Part shown: in pieces, positions 26,179-35,048 of the stretch
Layout of the letters: each line of letters starts with the position of its first letter
Position numbering within the stretch: position 1 is the first letter of the stretch
Program-made: the position numbers and the translations under genes
Notes under the pieces: model-generated
The model's input: only the letters and a program-made list of their open reading frames with translations
Told to the model about the DNA's origin: nothing
Database searches by the model: none
NCBI GenBank assembly: GCA_034110465.1
Contig: JAWUZD010000009.1
Coordinates: 248,001 to 312,000 of the forward strand
Source of the DNA: Aurantibacter sp034110465
GTDB taxonomy: Bacteria > Bacteroidota > Bacteroidia > Flavobacteriales > Flavobacteriaceae
Direction of reading: 5' to 3'
DNA length: 64,000 bases

Positions 26179-28782
26179 ATGAAAAATTTCACATTTTTGT
26201 GCGTACTCTTTTTAGGAATAATTAGTGGTTTTTCGCAAACAAATTTTAATGTTGATTGTAGTGCTGGCACACAAGTTTTTAATTATTGTTACACAAGTAA
26301 TAGTACTGAAACTGTAACTTTTACTTCTGATACAGGATTTCCACTTCAATTAGTCTTTAATGCTGGTTCAGTAGAGGCTGGATGGGATACCATAATTATT
26401 AATGATTCTGATGGAGCAGATTTGTCAGGTCTATTAGATGGAGATTTATCAGGACTATCATTTACTTCTTCAGGAGACTCAATTTCTTTTACTTTTGATT
26501 CTGATGGTTCAGTTTCTTGTGATTCAGGTAGTGAAACAGAAATAGAAGTTTCTGTCAATTGTTTAACATGTCAGCCACCAATTGCTATATTTACATCTGT
26601 CGATGATTGTTCAAACCCAGACGCACCAGTTTTTTATGTCGAAGTTGATTTAACAGATATAGGTACTGCTTCTTTTATACAAATCGTAGATAATCAAGGA
26701 AATCCAGGACAATTACCTACTGCTCCAGGATTCTTCAATTTTGGGCCATATGCTTTTGATTTGGATGTAGTAATAGAGATAAGTACAGACGATATTAACT
26801 GTATAGTAACAAGTGACGTGCTGAAATCCACTTGCCCTATACCTCCAAATGAATGCTCTATGATATTTGCTGGTCCAGATGCAACTTTCGATTGTAATAA
26901 TAATTCAGTTGATTTGACTGCTTCTTTTCAAGTAACGGGTCAAGATTTTAATGTTTATGAAATTAATGCTTTATCAAGCTGTCCAACACCTCCAACTACA
27001 GGAGGAACACCAACTAGTTTAGATATTGATGATACTTGGTCTGATGTAGTTGATTTAGAATTCGATTTTTGTTTTTTTGGCGGCGTATATAACCAAATAG
27101 TAATTGGTTCTAATGGTGTTGCATCATTTGATGTAAGTTTAGCTGGAGATTCTAATGATTGGGGTTTCTCTGATCCTTTACCTAATAATACCGATAATGC
27201 CTTGTCAGAACCAAATATTTTTGCAGGCCTTCATGATATTGATCCTTCTGTTTGTGGAGATGTTAATTATTCTGTACTTGGATCTGCTCCTAGCAGACAA
27301 TTTTTAATTAATTTTTCTGAGGTGTGTCAATTTAGCTGTAATGATTTAAAATCGACAATGCAGATTATCTTATATGAAAGCTCAAATAATATAGATATAA
27401 ATGTTTTTGAAAAACCTTCATGCCCAGGATGGAATGGCGGTAGAGCAGTAATTGGTGTTCAAAACCCAGCATCTGATATAGCATTTACACCTCCAGGTAG
27501 AAACACTGGTGTTTGGGACGTAGATCCCAGTTCTCCAGAGTCTTACCGTTTTTCACCAGGTGTAAGTACGACTCCAGATTATGTTTTTGAGTGGTATGAT
27601 AATGGAATTTTTATTGGTAATACAGAAACTATAACTGTTAACCCAACGGAAGCTACAACTTATACAGCCTCTATTACATATTCTCAATGTACTGGAGGAG
27701 ATGTTACAATTACAGATACTGTAAATGTAGTGCCAGACCCATTAATTAGTGATGATTCTAGTTTTACTATTACACCAAATTGTGATGGAGCAACAGCTGT
27801 TATAGATGGAGATACTGGTGGCTCTTTTGCTTTTAATCCTGTGCCAACAGATGGAGCTGTAATAGACTCTTTAACTGGTGAAGTAACAAATGCAGTTCCT
27901 GGAACATCTTATACTATAGAATACGCAGTTAACCCAACAGATATTTGTGGTTCAACTACAGCTCAGACATTTACTGTTTTTGGAGCAGTTAATTTACAGA
28001 CACCAATAAATGGACTACAAGTTTGTAGTGTAGGTAATATCTTAGATTTTGATTTAACTATATTAGAAGTAGAAATTTTAGGATCTTTAACAGGTATTAC
28101 ATTAACGTATTATAATTCATTATCAAATGCAGAGACTGAAACTTCTCCAATTGCATTACCTACAAATTACCAAACAACTACCGCGGAAACAATTTACGTT
28201 AGAGGTGAAGATAATATTACTGGATGTTTTTCAATAACACAATTTGATGTTTCTAGTTTTATAACTCCTACAAGTTCATTTAACTTATCTCAATCTTATG
28301 AAGTTTGTCCAAATGCTACCAATCCAATTACAATTACTGCAATTGCTGACAATTATAATTTGTCTGAAGTAGATATAAAATGGTATTTTGAAGGTTCAGA
28401 GGTTATTGGTCAATCAGGTTTAGATTTATCAACAGTTTTAGAAGCAGGTAATTATGAAATTGAAGTTACTAATTTAACAACTAGTTGTTCTTCAATAGAA
28501 GCAATTACAGTTGTAGAATTAGTTAATTGTGTTTTTCCACAAGGTATTTCTCCTAATAACGATGGTTTAAATGATAATTTTGACCTATCTAGTTTTGATG
28601 TCCAGTCAATAGAGATTTTTAATAGAAATGGAGCTCAAGTTTATATTAAAAATGATGGTTATACTAATCAATGGTATGGACAATCTAAAAATGGAGATGA
28701 TTTACCTGTTGGTACTTATTACTTTATAGTTAAGTATAAAGATGGGAACAATAAAGCTTCATGGGTTTATATCAATAGATAG
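26179..28782 (+). CDS. T9SS type B sorting-domain secreted protein
   Basis: An 867-residue protein with a signal peptide (about 1-19, ending GFSQ). The N-terminal domain (about 22-125) is Cys-containing and CUB-like. A large middle part is rich in Asp and beta strands and includes a lectin-like or nidogen-like segment (about 270-460, with IFAGLHDIDPSVCGDVNY). Ig/PKD-like repeats follow. The last 85 residues are the gliding-motility-associated C-terminal domain: FPQGISPNNDGLNDNFDL, IEIFNRNGAQVY, then GTYYFIVKY. Type B cargo uses a dedicated PorP/SprF partner, and such a gene is directly downstream. Confidence 0.92.
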   Translation: MKNFTFLCVLFLGIISGFSQTNFNVDCSAGTQVFNYCYTSNSTETVTFTSDTGFPLQLVFNAGSVEAGWDTIIINDSDGADLSGLLDGDLSGLSFTSSGDSISFTFDSDGSVSCDSGSETEIEVSVNCLTCQPPIAIFTSVDDCSNPDAPVFYVEVDLTDIGTASFIQIVDNQGNPGQLPTAPGFFNFGPYAFDLDVVIEISTDDINCIVTSDVLKSTCPIPPNECSMIFAGPDATFDCNNNSVDLTASFQVTGQDFNVYEINALSSCPTPPTTGGTPTSLDIDDTWSDVVDLEFDFCFFGGVYNQIVIGSNGVASFDVSLAGDSNDWGFSDPLPNNTDNALSEPNIFAGLHDIDPSVCGDVNYSVLGSAPSRQFLINFSEVCQFSCNDLKSTMQIILYESSNNIDINVFEKPSCPGWNGGRAVIGVQNPASDIAFTPPGRNTGVWDVDPSSPESYRFSPGVSTTPDYVFEWYDNGIFIGNTETITVNPTEATTYTASITYSQCTGGDVTITDTVNVVPDPLISDDSSFTITPNCDGATAVIDGDTGGSFAFNPVPTDGAVIDSLTGEVTNAVPGTSYTIEYAVNPTDICGSTTAQTFTVFGAVNLQTPINGLQVCSVGNILDFDLTILEVEILGSLTGITLTYYNSLSNAETETSPIALPTNYQTTTAETIYVRGEDNITGCFSITQFDVSSFITPTSSFNLSQSYEVCPNATNPITITAIADNYNLSEVDIKWYFEGSEVIGQSGLDLSTVLEAGNYEIEVTNLTTSCSSIEAITVVELVNCVFPQGISPNNDGLNDNFDLSSFDVQSIEIFNRNGAQVYIKNDGYTNQWYGQSKNGDDLPVGTYYFIVKYKDGNNKASWVYINR

Positions 28783-28819
28783 GATAAATAAAACAAAAGA
28801 ATAAATACAACTAACACAG

Positions 28820-29731
28820 ATGAAAAAACTACAATTAGTTATCATTTTATTATTGGCAGGATTGGCAGTACAAGCGCAACAAGATCCCCAATACACACAA
28901 TATATGTACAATATGAATATTGTGAATCCTGCCTATGCTGGATCTACAGGAACAACTTCTATTGGTGCATTGTATAGAAGCCAATGGGTTGGACTAGAAG
29001 GTGCGCCAAGCACAGGAACTTTGTCTATACATTCTCCAGTTGGAGAACGTGTAGGTTTAGGATTATCATTTATTAGCGATGAAATAGGGCCAGTAGAAGA
29101 AACAAATGCTTATGTAGATTTTTCATATACAATACCTACAAGCGAGTCAACAAAATTAGCATTTGGATTAAAAGCAGGAGCAACATTTCATAAAATAGGT
29201 TTACAAGGTTTAGATGTTGTAGATTCAGGTGATATTTTTTTCTCTCAAAATGTAGATGAAGTTACACCAAACATTGGAGCAGGAGTTTATTTTTATAAAC
29301 CAAACAAATATTACATTTCAGCTTCTATGCCAAATATTTTAAGCTCTGTGCATTTAGATGTTAATGGAACTAAAATAGGGAGTGAAACTAAACATTTATT
29401 TGGAGCAGCAGGATACGTTTTTGATTTGTCAGAAAATTTTAAGTTGAAACCACATACTATGGCAAAATTTGCGTTTGATGCGCCATTAAGTTTTGATGTT
29501 AATTTGAATTTATTTATGTATGATTTAGTAGAAATTGGAGCAGGATATAGGTTAGATGATTCTTTTAGTGGAATGATTAATTTTATGGTATCACCAAGTT
29601 TAAGAATAGGATATGCTTACGATGCGATTAAATCAGATTTAAACATTGTAACGAGTTCATCTCACGAGATATTTATCAATTTTGATATTAATATCCCAAG
29701 TAAAGTATCACGTTCACCACGTTATTTTTAA
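28820..29731 (+). CDS. PorP/SprF family type IX secretion membrane protein
   Basis: A 303-residue outer-membrane beta-barrel protein with a signal peptide (about 1-19, ending VQAQ). The signature QDPQYTQYMYNMNIVNPAYAGS directly after cleavage, and then ALYRSQWVGLEGAP, is diagnostic of the PorP/SprF family. In Flavobacterium SprF is needed to export the type B adhesin SprB, and many genomes carry several such pairs. Here it lies 37 bases after its likely cargo gene and before an OmpA/PD40 gene, so it is a paralogue serving this locus rather than the motility SprF itself. Confidence 0.95.
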   Translation: MKKLQLVIILLLAGLAVQAQQDPQYTQYMYNMNIVNPAYAGSTGTTSIGALYRSQWVGLEGAPSTGTLSIHSPVGERVGLGLSFISDEIGPVEETNAYVDFSYTIPTSESTKLAFGLKAGATFHKIGLQGLDVVDSGDIFFSQNVDEVTPNIGAGVYFYKPNKYYISASMPNILSSVHLDVNGTKIGSETKHLFGAAGYVFDLSENFKLKPHTMAKFAFDAPLSFDVNLNLFMYDLVEIGAGYRLDDSFSGMINFMVSPSLRIGYAYDAIKSDLNIVTSSSHEIFINFDINIPSKVSRSPRYF

Positions 29732-29772
29732 TCAACAAAAGTAACAGAGTATAAATCTAAAGAAAACATCAG

Positions 29773-31653
29773 ATGAAGAATATAAAAATCACCATCATAG
29801 CTTTATTATTAGTTGGTTTTAGCGGAATAGCACAAAACAAAAACACAGAAAAAGCAGATAATTTATTTAAGAAGTTACAATATGTAGATGCAATAAACGC
29901 CTACAATAAGCTAGTTGAAAAAGGAGAAGCAGACACTTATGTATACGGAAGGTTGGCAGAAGCTAATTTTAATGTTTATAATACGGAAGAAGCAGAACGT
30001 TGGTATTCAAAAGCATTAACAGATAGTAATGATTCAGAGATGATTTATAATTATGCTCAAATGTTAAAAGCAAACGGAAAACAAGACGCTTCTAACACAC
30101 AAATGCAAAAGTTTGCAGATATAAGTCCAAAAGACGATAGAGCAGTTGCGTTTAAGGCAAATAACGATTATTTACCTAAGTTATTAAAAGCAAAGCCACA
30201 ATACGATTTAGAAAGCGCATCTTTTAATTCTGAATTTTCAGATTTTGGAGGAACAGTAAATAACGAGATGTTATACTTTGCATCAGCAAGAAATACATCT
30301 AGAAAAACTTACAAAAGAACAGAAGAATCTTTTTTAGATGTATACCAAGTTTCAACAACTGGTGAAGGCGAAGCTGGAACAGTAAATGGAGCTGTAAATA
30401 CAAAACACCATGAAGGATTAGTAACATTTAGTCCAGATGGAGAAACAATGTATTTTTCAAGAGAAAGCTTTTATGAAGGTGAATCAGAGAAATTAGAAGG
30501 TGATAAAACAAAGTTTAGTGTTCACTATTTATATAAAGTCACAAAAAACGGAGATAGCTGGAATAAAGCCGAAGAATTACCATTTAATAATAACACATAC
30601 TCTTTAAGAGATCCAAGTTTAAGTTCAGATGGTACAACCTTATATTTTGCGTCTAATATGCCAAACGGATTTGGAATGTATGATTTATATAAAGTAAGTG
30701 TAAATACAGACGGAACTTTTGGAGAACCAGAAAATTTAGGAGAAAAAGTAAATACAGCAGGAAATGAAGGTTTCCCATTTATGAGTTCTAATAATACACT
30801 ATATTTTTCATCTACAGGTCATTTAGGACTAGGTGGATTAGATGTATTCGAATTTAAAGATGGAGCAATTAAAAATTTAGGTCAACCTATAAATTCTGTA
30901 GCAGATGATTTAGCATTTACTATAAATGAAGAATCTGAGGAAGGTTTTGTATCATCTAATCGTGAAGGAGGAAAAGGAAACGACGATATTTATAAAATAG
31001 CACGTATTAAACCTTGTTATACAGAGGTATTTGCAACTGTTTTAGATACAGAAACTAATAATCCTATATCAGGAGCAGATATTGTAATAACAGATGCAGA
31101 AGGAAATGTAGTATTAAAAGAAACTACTAAAGAAGATGGAACAGTTACTTACAAAACATTCTGTGAAACTGATTTAACTTTGTCAGCAGCAAAAACAGAT
31201 TACGAAAGTAATACTATGTCTTATGTAACAACAAAAGAGTCTGAAGATAAAGTACAAATTACATTACAACCAATAGAGAAGTTAATTGTTGAAGACGAAG
31301 TGGTTTTAAATCCTATTCTATTCGATTTTGATAAATCTAACATACATGCACAAGCTGCATTTGAATTAGATAAATTAGTTGCAATTATGACTAAATATCC
31401 TGATATGGTTATTTTTGCAAAATCTCATACGGATTACAAAGGTAAAGATGCTTACAATATGAAGTTATCTGAGCGAAGAGCACAAAGCACAGTTCAGTAT
31501 ATAATATCTAAAGGAATAGCAAAAGAGCGTATTACAGGACAAGGATTTGGAGAAACAGAACCTAAAGTTGATTGTGGTAGAAAATGTACAGGTGAAGAAC
31601 GACAAACTAATCGTCGTTCAGAATTTAAGATAGTAAGTGGCGTACCTCAATAG
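29773..31653 (+). CDS. OmpA family protein with TPR, PD40 and CarboxypepD_reg domains (SprE/PorE-like companion)
   Basis: A 626-residue envelope protein with a signal peptide (about 1-20, ending GIAQ). TPR-like helices (about 25-125) are followed by WD40/PD40 propeller repeats (about 150-410, with TFSPDGETMYFS, SLSSDGTTLYFAS and FMSSNNTLYFSS). A carboxypeptidase-regulatory-like domain (about 420-500) precedes a peptidoglycan-binding OmpA domain (about 515-620; ILFDFDKSNI, HTDYKG, LSERRAQSTVQYI, RRSEFKI). It is the usual third member of the type B cargo-PorP-OmpA set and probably tethers the export or attachment complex to the cell wall. Confidence 0.93.
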   Translation: MKNIKITIIALLLVGFSGIAQNKNTEKADNLFKKLQYVDAINAYNKLVEKGEADTYVYGRLAEANFNVYNTEEAERWYSKALTDSNDSEMIYNYAQMLKANGKQDASNTQMQKFADISPKDDRAVAFKANNDYLPKLLKAKPQYDLESASFNSEFSDFGGTVNNEMLYFASARNTSRKTYKRTEESFLDVYQVSTTGEGEAGTVNGAVNTKHHEGLVTFSPDGETMYFSRESFYEGESEKLEGDKTKFSVHYLYKVTKNGDSWNKAEELPFNNNTYSLRDPSLSSDGTTLYFASNMPNGFGMYDLYKVSVNTDGTFGEPENLGEKVNTAGNEGFPFMSSNNTLYFSSTGHLGLGGLDVFEFKDGAIKNLGQPINSVADDLAFTINEESEEGFVSSNREGGKGNDDIYKIARIKPCYTEVFATVLDTETNNPISGADIVITDAEGNVVLKETTKEDGTVTYKTFCETDLTLSAAKTDYESNTMSYVTTKESEDKVQITLQPIEKLIVEDEVVLNPILFDFDKSNIHAQAAFELDKLVAIMTKYPDMVIFAKSHTDYKGKDAYNMKLSERRAQSTVQYIISKGIAKERITGQGFGETEPKVDCGRKCTGEERQTNRRSEFKIVSGVPQ

Positions 31654-31674
31654 AAATCACTTCTTACATAAAAC

Positions 31675-31707
31675 AAAAAGCCCAAAACATATATTTTGGG
31701 CTTTTTT
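31675..31707 (+). terminator. terminator after the T9SS type B triad
   Basis: The stem AGCCCAAAA/TTTTGGGCT (31679-31687 and 31694-31702) is flanked by A and T runs. It ends the three-gene operon and may act in both directions. Confidence 0.9.
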
Positions 31708-31795
31708 GTGTTATAGCTTTTCATTAATCAAGTTGAGCATTACTGAAGTGAAAATGTGGTTTTCACTGAAAGCAGCTAAGCTTAACGAAACCTAT

Positions 31796-32185
31796 TTATT
31801 TTACTGTTAAATTATATTGTGGCGTTTTATTTAAGGAACAGAAATAAACATATTCTCCTTTGGCTAGATTAGTAGCATTAGAATTTTCTGTTTTGCCTTC
31901 TTTAACTACAGAAGTTACATAAGCTGTTTTAATGTGATTTTCTGGATTGGTAGCATCTTTTCCTTTCTGTACAAACACAAAACCCACATCAGTTCCTACA
32001 GACTTGTTAGAAACTGAAAAAACGTAAGTTCCAGCCGAAACCGTTAATGCCTTTTGTGTAAATTCGCCTTTAGTTTGTTCTAAAGAAATAGTTTTTATTT
32101 CATTTGATTTCTTCATTTTATTTTGAGCGTTTACAGATAAAATAGTAATTAATGCTAATGCAATTGTTGCGATAAATTTTTTCAT
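31796..32185 (-). CDS. exported cupredoxin-like protein, copper ligands degenerate
   Basis: A 129-residue protein with a signal peptide (about 1-20, ending VNAQ). The remainder has the strand pattern of a cupredoxin, ending YVYFCSLNKTPQYNLTVK where blue-copper proteins have a Y-x-F-x-C-x3-(P)-x-H pattern. The Cys is retained (about residue 116), but the His after it is Gln/Tyr and no His is present at the usual upstream site. It may therefore bind no copper. It is 39 bases downstream of the AhpD-like gene and is probably cotranscribed with it. Confidence 0.8.
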   Translation of the reverse strand: MKKFIATIALALITILSVNAQNKMKKSNEIKTISLEQTKGEFTQKALTVSAGTYVFSVSNKSVGTDVGFVFVQKGKDATNPENHIKTAYVTSVVKEGKTENSNATNLAKGEYVYFCSLNKTPQYNLTVK

Positions 32186-32224
32186 AATAAGTATTGTTTA
32201 AATGTTTAGTTATTTGTATTTATA

Positions 32225-32773
32225 TTAAATGCTTACAGATTCAAAAGAAGTTACTTCTGGGAAATCTACTGGTACTTTTGTAGTAGAATGTAAATAGTTA
32301 GAAATTGTTTTATCTCCAACTAATACAATTGTATCTACTAAGTTTGCTTTAGTGTAACCAGCGTTTAAGAAATTACCTAAAACTGTTTGGTCTGTATTAC
32401 CTCTGTTTTCTGTAATGTTTTTTGCTAAAGCAGCTAATGCATTAAGTTTTGTGTCAAAAGATGCTTTTCCTACTCTAAATTCTAAGATTTCACCTTCTTT
32501 AAAGCCATTCATTTTTGCAATTGCAGTATGTGCAGATAAGCAATAATTACACTTGTTAACTTCGCTTACTGCTAAGTTTACAACTTCTTTTTCTTTGTTG
32601 TTTAAAGATGTTTTTGCGTTAGATAACGTTAAGTAGTTTTCTAATGCTGTTTCGCTATGCGCATACGTTGCGTATAGATTTGGTACAAAACCTAAAGCGC
32701 CTTCTAATTTGTTAAAAATAGCCTGATTAGTTTCGTTTACTTCGTTTTTTGTTGGTACATTAAATGTTGTCAT
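32225..32773 (-). CDS. carboxymuconolactone decarboxylase/AhpD-like protein
   Basis: A 182-residue helical protein of the CMD family. The redox motif CNYCLSAH (Cys75, Cys78, His82) is typical of AhpD-like peroxidase-type members, not of true lactone decarboxylases. It probably works in peroxide or thiol redox chemistry, but its partner is unknown. It lies between a 45-residue Cys/His microprotein and a cupredoxin-like gene in one minus-strand cluster downstream of an AraC regulator. Confidence 0.92.
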   Translation of the reverse strand: MTTFNVPTKNEVNETNQAIFNKLEGALGFVPNLYATYAHSETALENYLTLSNAKTSLNNKEKEVVNLAVSEVNKCNYCLSAHTAIAKMNGFKEGEILEFRVGKASFDTKLNALAALAKNITENRGNTDQTVLGNFLNAGYTKANLVDTIVLVGDKTISNYLHSTTKVPVDFPEVTSFESVSI

Positions 32774-32815
32774 AATCTTGTTTTTTAGTAGCTGTTAATT
32801 TTTTTTAATTGTCAA

Positions 32816-32953
32816 TTAGCCCTTTGTTTCACAATAAAAATCGTGAAACTGTTCGCGCTCACAATGTTCTTTTGGACTAACCATTTTATTAATACTGCGT
32901 TTAGCTTTTGTAAATATTTCTATTAAGTTGAATACTGATGTTTGTGTTCTCAT
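32816..32953 (-). CDS. 45-residue Cys/His microprotein
   Basis: A short open frame from ATG 32953 to a TAA at 32816. Its sequence begins MRTQTSVFNLIEIFTKAKRS (an amphipathic helix) and ends in H-C-E-R-E-Q-F-H-D-F-Y-C (His30, Cys31, His37, Cys41), a possible metal or redox site. Composition and codon use look coding rather than random. It lies 42 bases upstream of the AhpD-like gene on the same strand and fits as the first gene of that transcript. CATCTTTG upstream is one base from a -7 box. Function unknown. Confidence 0.6.
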   Translation of the reverse strand: MRTQTSVFNLIEIFTKAKRSINKMVSPKEHCEREQFHDFYCETKG

Positions 32954-33052
32954 AATTGTGTTGTTTAATTTGTACACTGCAAAGATGCGATGAGAAACAA
33001 GGTTTTAAAATGACGATTTTACCTAAGTGATTGTCAATTTTTCCCTTTAGAG

Positions 33053-33071
33053 AATAATTAGCATAATTATT
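33053..33071. promoter_or_regulatory. perfect inverted repeat upstream of the AhpD cluster
   Basis: AATAATTAGCATAATTATT has 8-bp arms around GCA. It is about 100 bases upstream of the microprotein start and could bind a regulator such as the neighbouring AraC-type protein. AraC-family sites are more often direct repeats, so this is uncertain. Confidence 0.3.
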
Positions 33072-33167
33072 GAGATTTTGAGTTTTGTTATAAGATGAAA
33101 TATAATCTGTATCTGACTAAAATTATATCAGATTGAAGAGAATTGACTGTTATTCTAAACTTATGGA

Positions 33168-33188
33168 GTGCCTTGTCTTGTAAGGCAC
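33168..33188 (-). terminator. hairpin after the AraC-family gene
   Basis: A 7-bp stem GTGCCTT/AAGGCAC closes a 7-base loop about 80 bases beyond the regulator stop. No T run follows, so it may be a processing or protective hairpin and not an intrinsic terminator. Confidence 0.35.
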
Positions 33189-33268
33189 AAAGTGTTGTTA
33201 TGAAATGTGTATTCTTAAATTAGCTTAATAAAAAAGGTGATATTAAATGCAAACCTGAAACAGTACTT

Positions 33269-34099
33269 CTATAACTGCTTCTTAAATTCTGAAGGTGTTA
33301 AATTTGTTTGTTTCTTAAAGAGTCTACTTAAATGGGAAGCGTCATCAAAACCAATATCGTACGCAATGGCTTTTGCAGATTTGTCTGTGTACATTAATTG
33401 TCTTTTAGCTTCAAGAATTAAACGCTCGTGAATAATGCGTAACGGACTTTGGCCTAACTTCGAAAAACTATTAGATAACGTTTTTGGAGATTTATTTAAT
33501 TTGTCTGCATAAAAACTCACGTTGTGCGCTTCTTTAAAATAGGTTTCAACTAAGATGTTGTACTGTCTTAATGTGTCGTCCGATGTTTTTAATGTTGAAG
33601 TCGTAGCAGATTTACTATTGTTAAGTAATCTTGTCGTTTTAATAATGAATCGTGATAAAAGCATTCTTAACATTTCTGCTTGAATGGTGTCTTTTGTTTC
33701 CAATTCATCTAAAAAAATATCGTGGAGCGATGCGAATTTCTGTTGTTCTATTTTATCTAAATAAATAACAGGTGTAAAATCATTTCCAAAAAATAAAGTT
33801 CCAGCGCAACCAACTTCTTTATCGTGATCTTGAATACAATAAAATTCTCGATTAAATTGATAAACAATAGCATCTTCACCTTCAATAAATTGAAAATACT
33901 GAATTGGTGTTAAAGATAATATTTGATGTGGTTTTATAGTTAGGGGTACACTATCTACAATTACATTTAGAGGATTAGACTTGGTAATAATAAAGGTATA
34001 AAGTCCAATTGTTTTAGCAGTATTGTAGTTTTTTAAAACAACTTCGTTAGAAATTTGTAAAGACCCATTTGTAGCGAATTCCGTAAACTGTTTTATCAT
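33269..34099 (-). CDS. AraC family transcriptional regulator
   Basis: A 276-residue protein with an N-terminal cupin-like sensing half (about 1-160, containing FYCIQDHDKEVGCAGTLFFG here split) and a C-terminal AraC double helix-turn-helix (about 180-276). The latter ends KAIAYDIGFDDASHLSRLFKKQ and TNLTPSEFKK, the standard family signature. It probably controls the downstream microprotein/AhpD/cupredoxin cluster, which follows on the same strand after 315 bases. The inducer is unknown. Confidence 0.9.
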   Translation of the reverse strand: MIKQFTEFATNGSLQISNEVVLKNYNTAKTIGLYTFIITKSNPLNVIVDSVPLTIKPHQILSLTPIQYFQFIEGEDAIVYQFNREFYCIQDHDKEVGCAGTLFFGNDFTPVIYLDKIEQQKFASLHDIFLDELETKDTIQAEMLRMLLSRFIIKTTRLLNNSKSATTSTLKTSDDTLRQYNILVETYFKEAHNVSFYADKLNKSPKTLSNSFSKLGQSPLRIIHERLILEAKRQLMYTDKSAKAIAYDIGFDDASHLSRLFKKQTNLTPSEFKKQL

Positions 34100-34136
34100 A
34101 ACGTTATAGTCTGCAAAACGACTTAATCATTACATT

Positions 34137-35045
34137 TTAAGAGAAGAAAATGTCCTGTGCTAATCTAAATGTATTTGCGTGAGCTTCAATAATGGTTTTT
34201 AATTCTGGACTATATCCTCCGCCCATACTGCACATTATTGGAATGTTTAAGTCTTTACAGCTTTGCAAAACAAACCTGTCGCGTTCTTTACAACCATTAA
34301 TAGTTAAACCTAACTTGCCTAATTTATCTGTAGATAAAACATCTACACCACTTAAATAATAAATAAAATCTGGTTTTTGTGATGCTATAAGTTTGGGTAA
34401 TGTTTCCTTTAAAAGTGATAAATAGTCAGAATCAGAGGTGTTGTTTTCTAACTCAATATCTAAATCCGAAATTTCTTTTTTAAACGGATAATTGTGTTTT
34501 CCGTGCATAGAAAAGGTAAAAACAGAAGTGTCGTCTTTAAAAATTTCTGCTGTTCCGTTGCCTTGATGTACATCTAAATCTACAATTAGAATTTTCTGAG
34601 CTAAATTATTCTGTTGAAGATATTTTGCGCCAATTGCTTGATCGTTCAACATACAAAAAGCTTCACCTTTATTAGAGTAAGCGTGATGTGTTCCTCCTGC
34701 TATATTCATAGCAATTCCATTTTTCAAAGCAAATTCACTAGCTTTTATGGTACCATCCGCAATTATAATTTCGCGTTCAATTAAAAGTTCACTTAAAGGA
34801 AATCCTATTTTACGAGCAGCTCTTTGGTCTAAAGTTAGGTTTAATAAATCGTAAAAATAGTTTGCATCGTGAATTCTTAAAAAAACGGAATGGTCAATAC
34901 GTTTTTCAGGTTCAAAAAAATTAGCATCTGTACACGTATTTTCTCTAATAAGTTGTTGCGGAAGTAATTCATATTTAGCCATAGGAAATCGATGTCCATC
35001 AGGTAATGAATGCGCATAAATTGGATGAAACGCTATTTTTAGCAT
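34137..35045 (-). CDS. histone deacetylase-family (class IV-like) amidohydrolase
   Basis: A 302-residue zinc deacetylase. The family motifs are clear: GGTHHAY with His120/His121, DLDVHQGNGTAEIF with Asp158/His160 as zinc ligands, and SGVDVLSTDKLGKLGLT with Asp235 as the third ligand. Bacterial relatives act on acetyl-polyamines, acetyl-lysine or short acyl amides; the substrate here is unknown. It starts three bases after the tex stop, so the two genes are probably cotranscribed. Confidence 0.92.
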   Translation of the reverse strand: MLKIAFHPIYAHSLPDGHRFPMAKYELLPQQLIRENTCTDANFFEPEKRIDHSVFLRIHDANYFYDLLNLTLDQRAARKIGFPLSELLIEREIIIADGTIKASEFALKNGIAMNIAGGTHHAYSNKGEAFCMLNDQAIGAKYLQQNNLAQKILIVDLDVHQGNGTAEIFKDDTSVFTFSMHGKHNYPFKKEISDLDIELENNTSDSDYLSLLKETLPKLIASQKPDFIYYLSGVDVLSTDKLGKLGLTINGCKERDRFVLQSCKDLNIPIMCSMGGGYSPELKTIIEAHANTFRLAQDIFFS

Positions 35046-35048
35046 AAT

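Larger units (their letters stand above)
32954..33268. other. 315-bp intergenic region with several inverted repeats
   Basis: There is no convincing gene here. It holds the likely promoter of the microprotein/AhpD cluster near 32975, a perfect 8-3-8 inverted repeat at 33053-33071, a 6-bp inverted repeat (ATCTGA/TCAGAT, about 33110-33133) and a GTGCCTT/AAGGCAC hairpin at 33168-33188. The last follows the AraC gene stop and may form its 3' end, though it lacks a T run. Confidence 0.6.

Noticed and set aside
31740..31770. Second terminator (GTGAAAA/TTTTCAC) before the cupredoxin-like gene
   Set aside because: The stem lacks a T run and a better terminator is present at 31675-31707.
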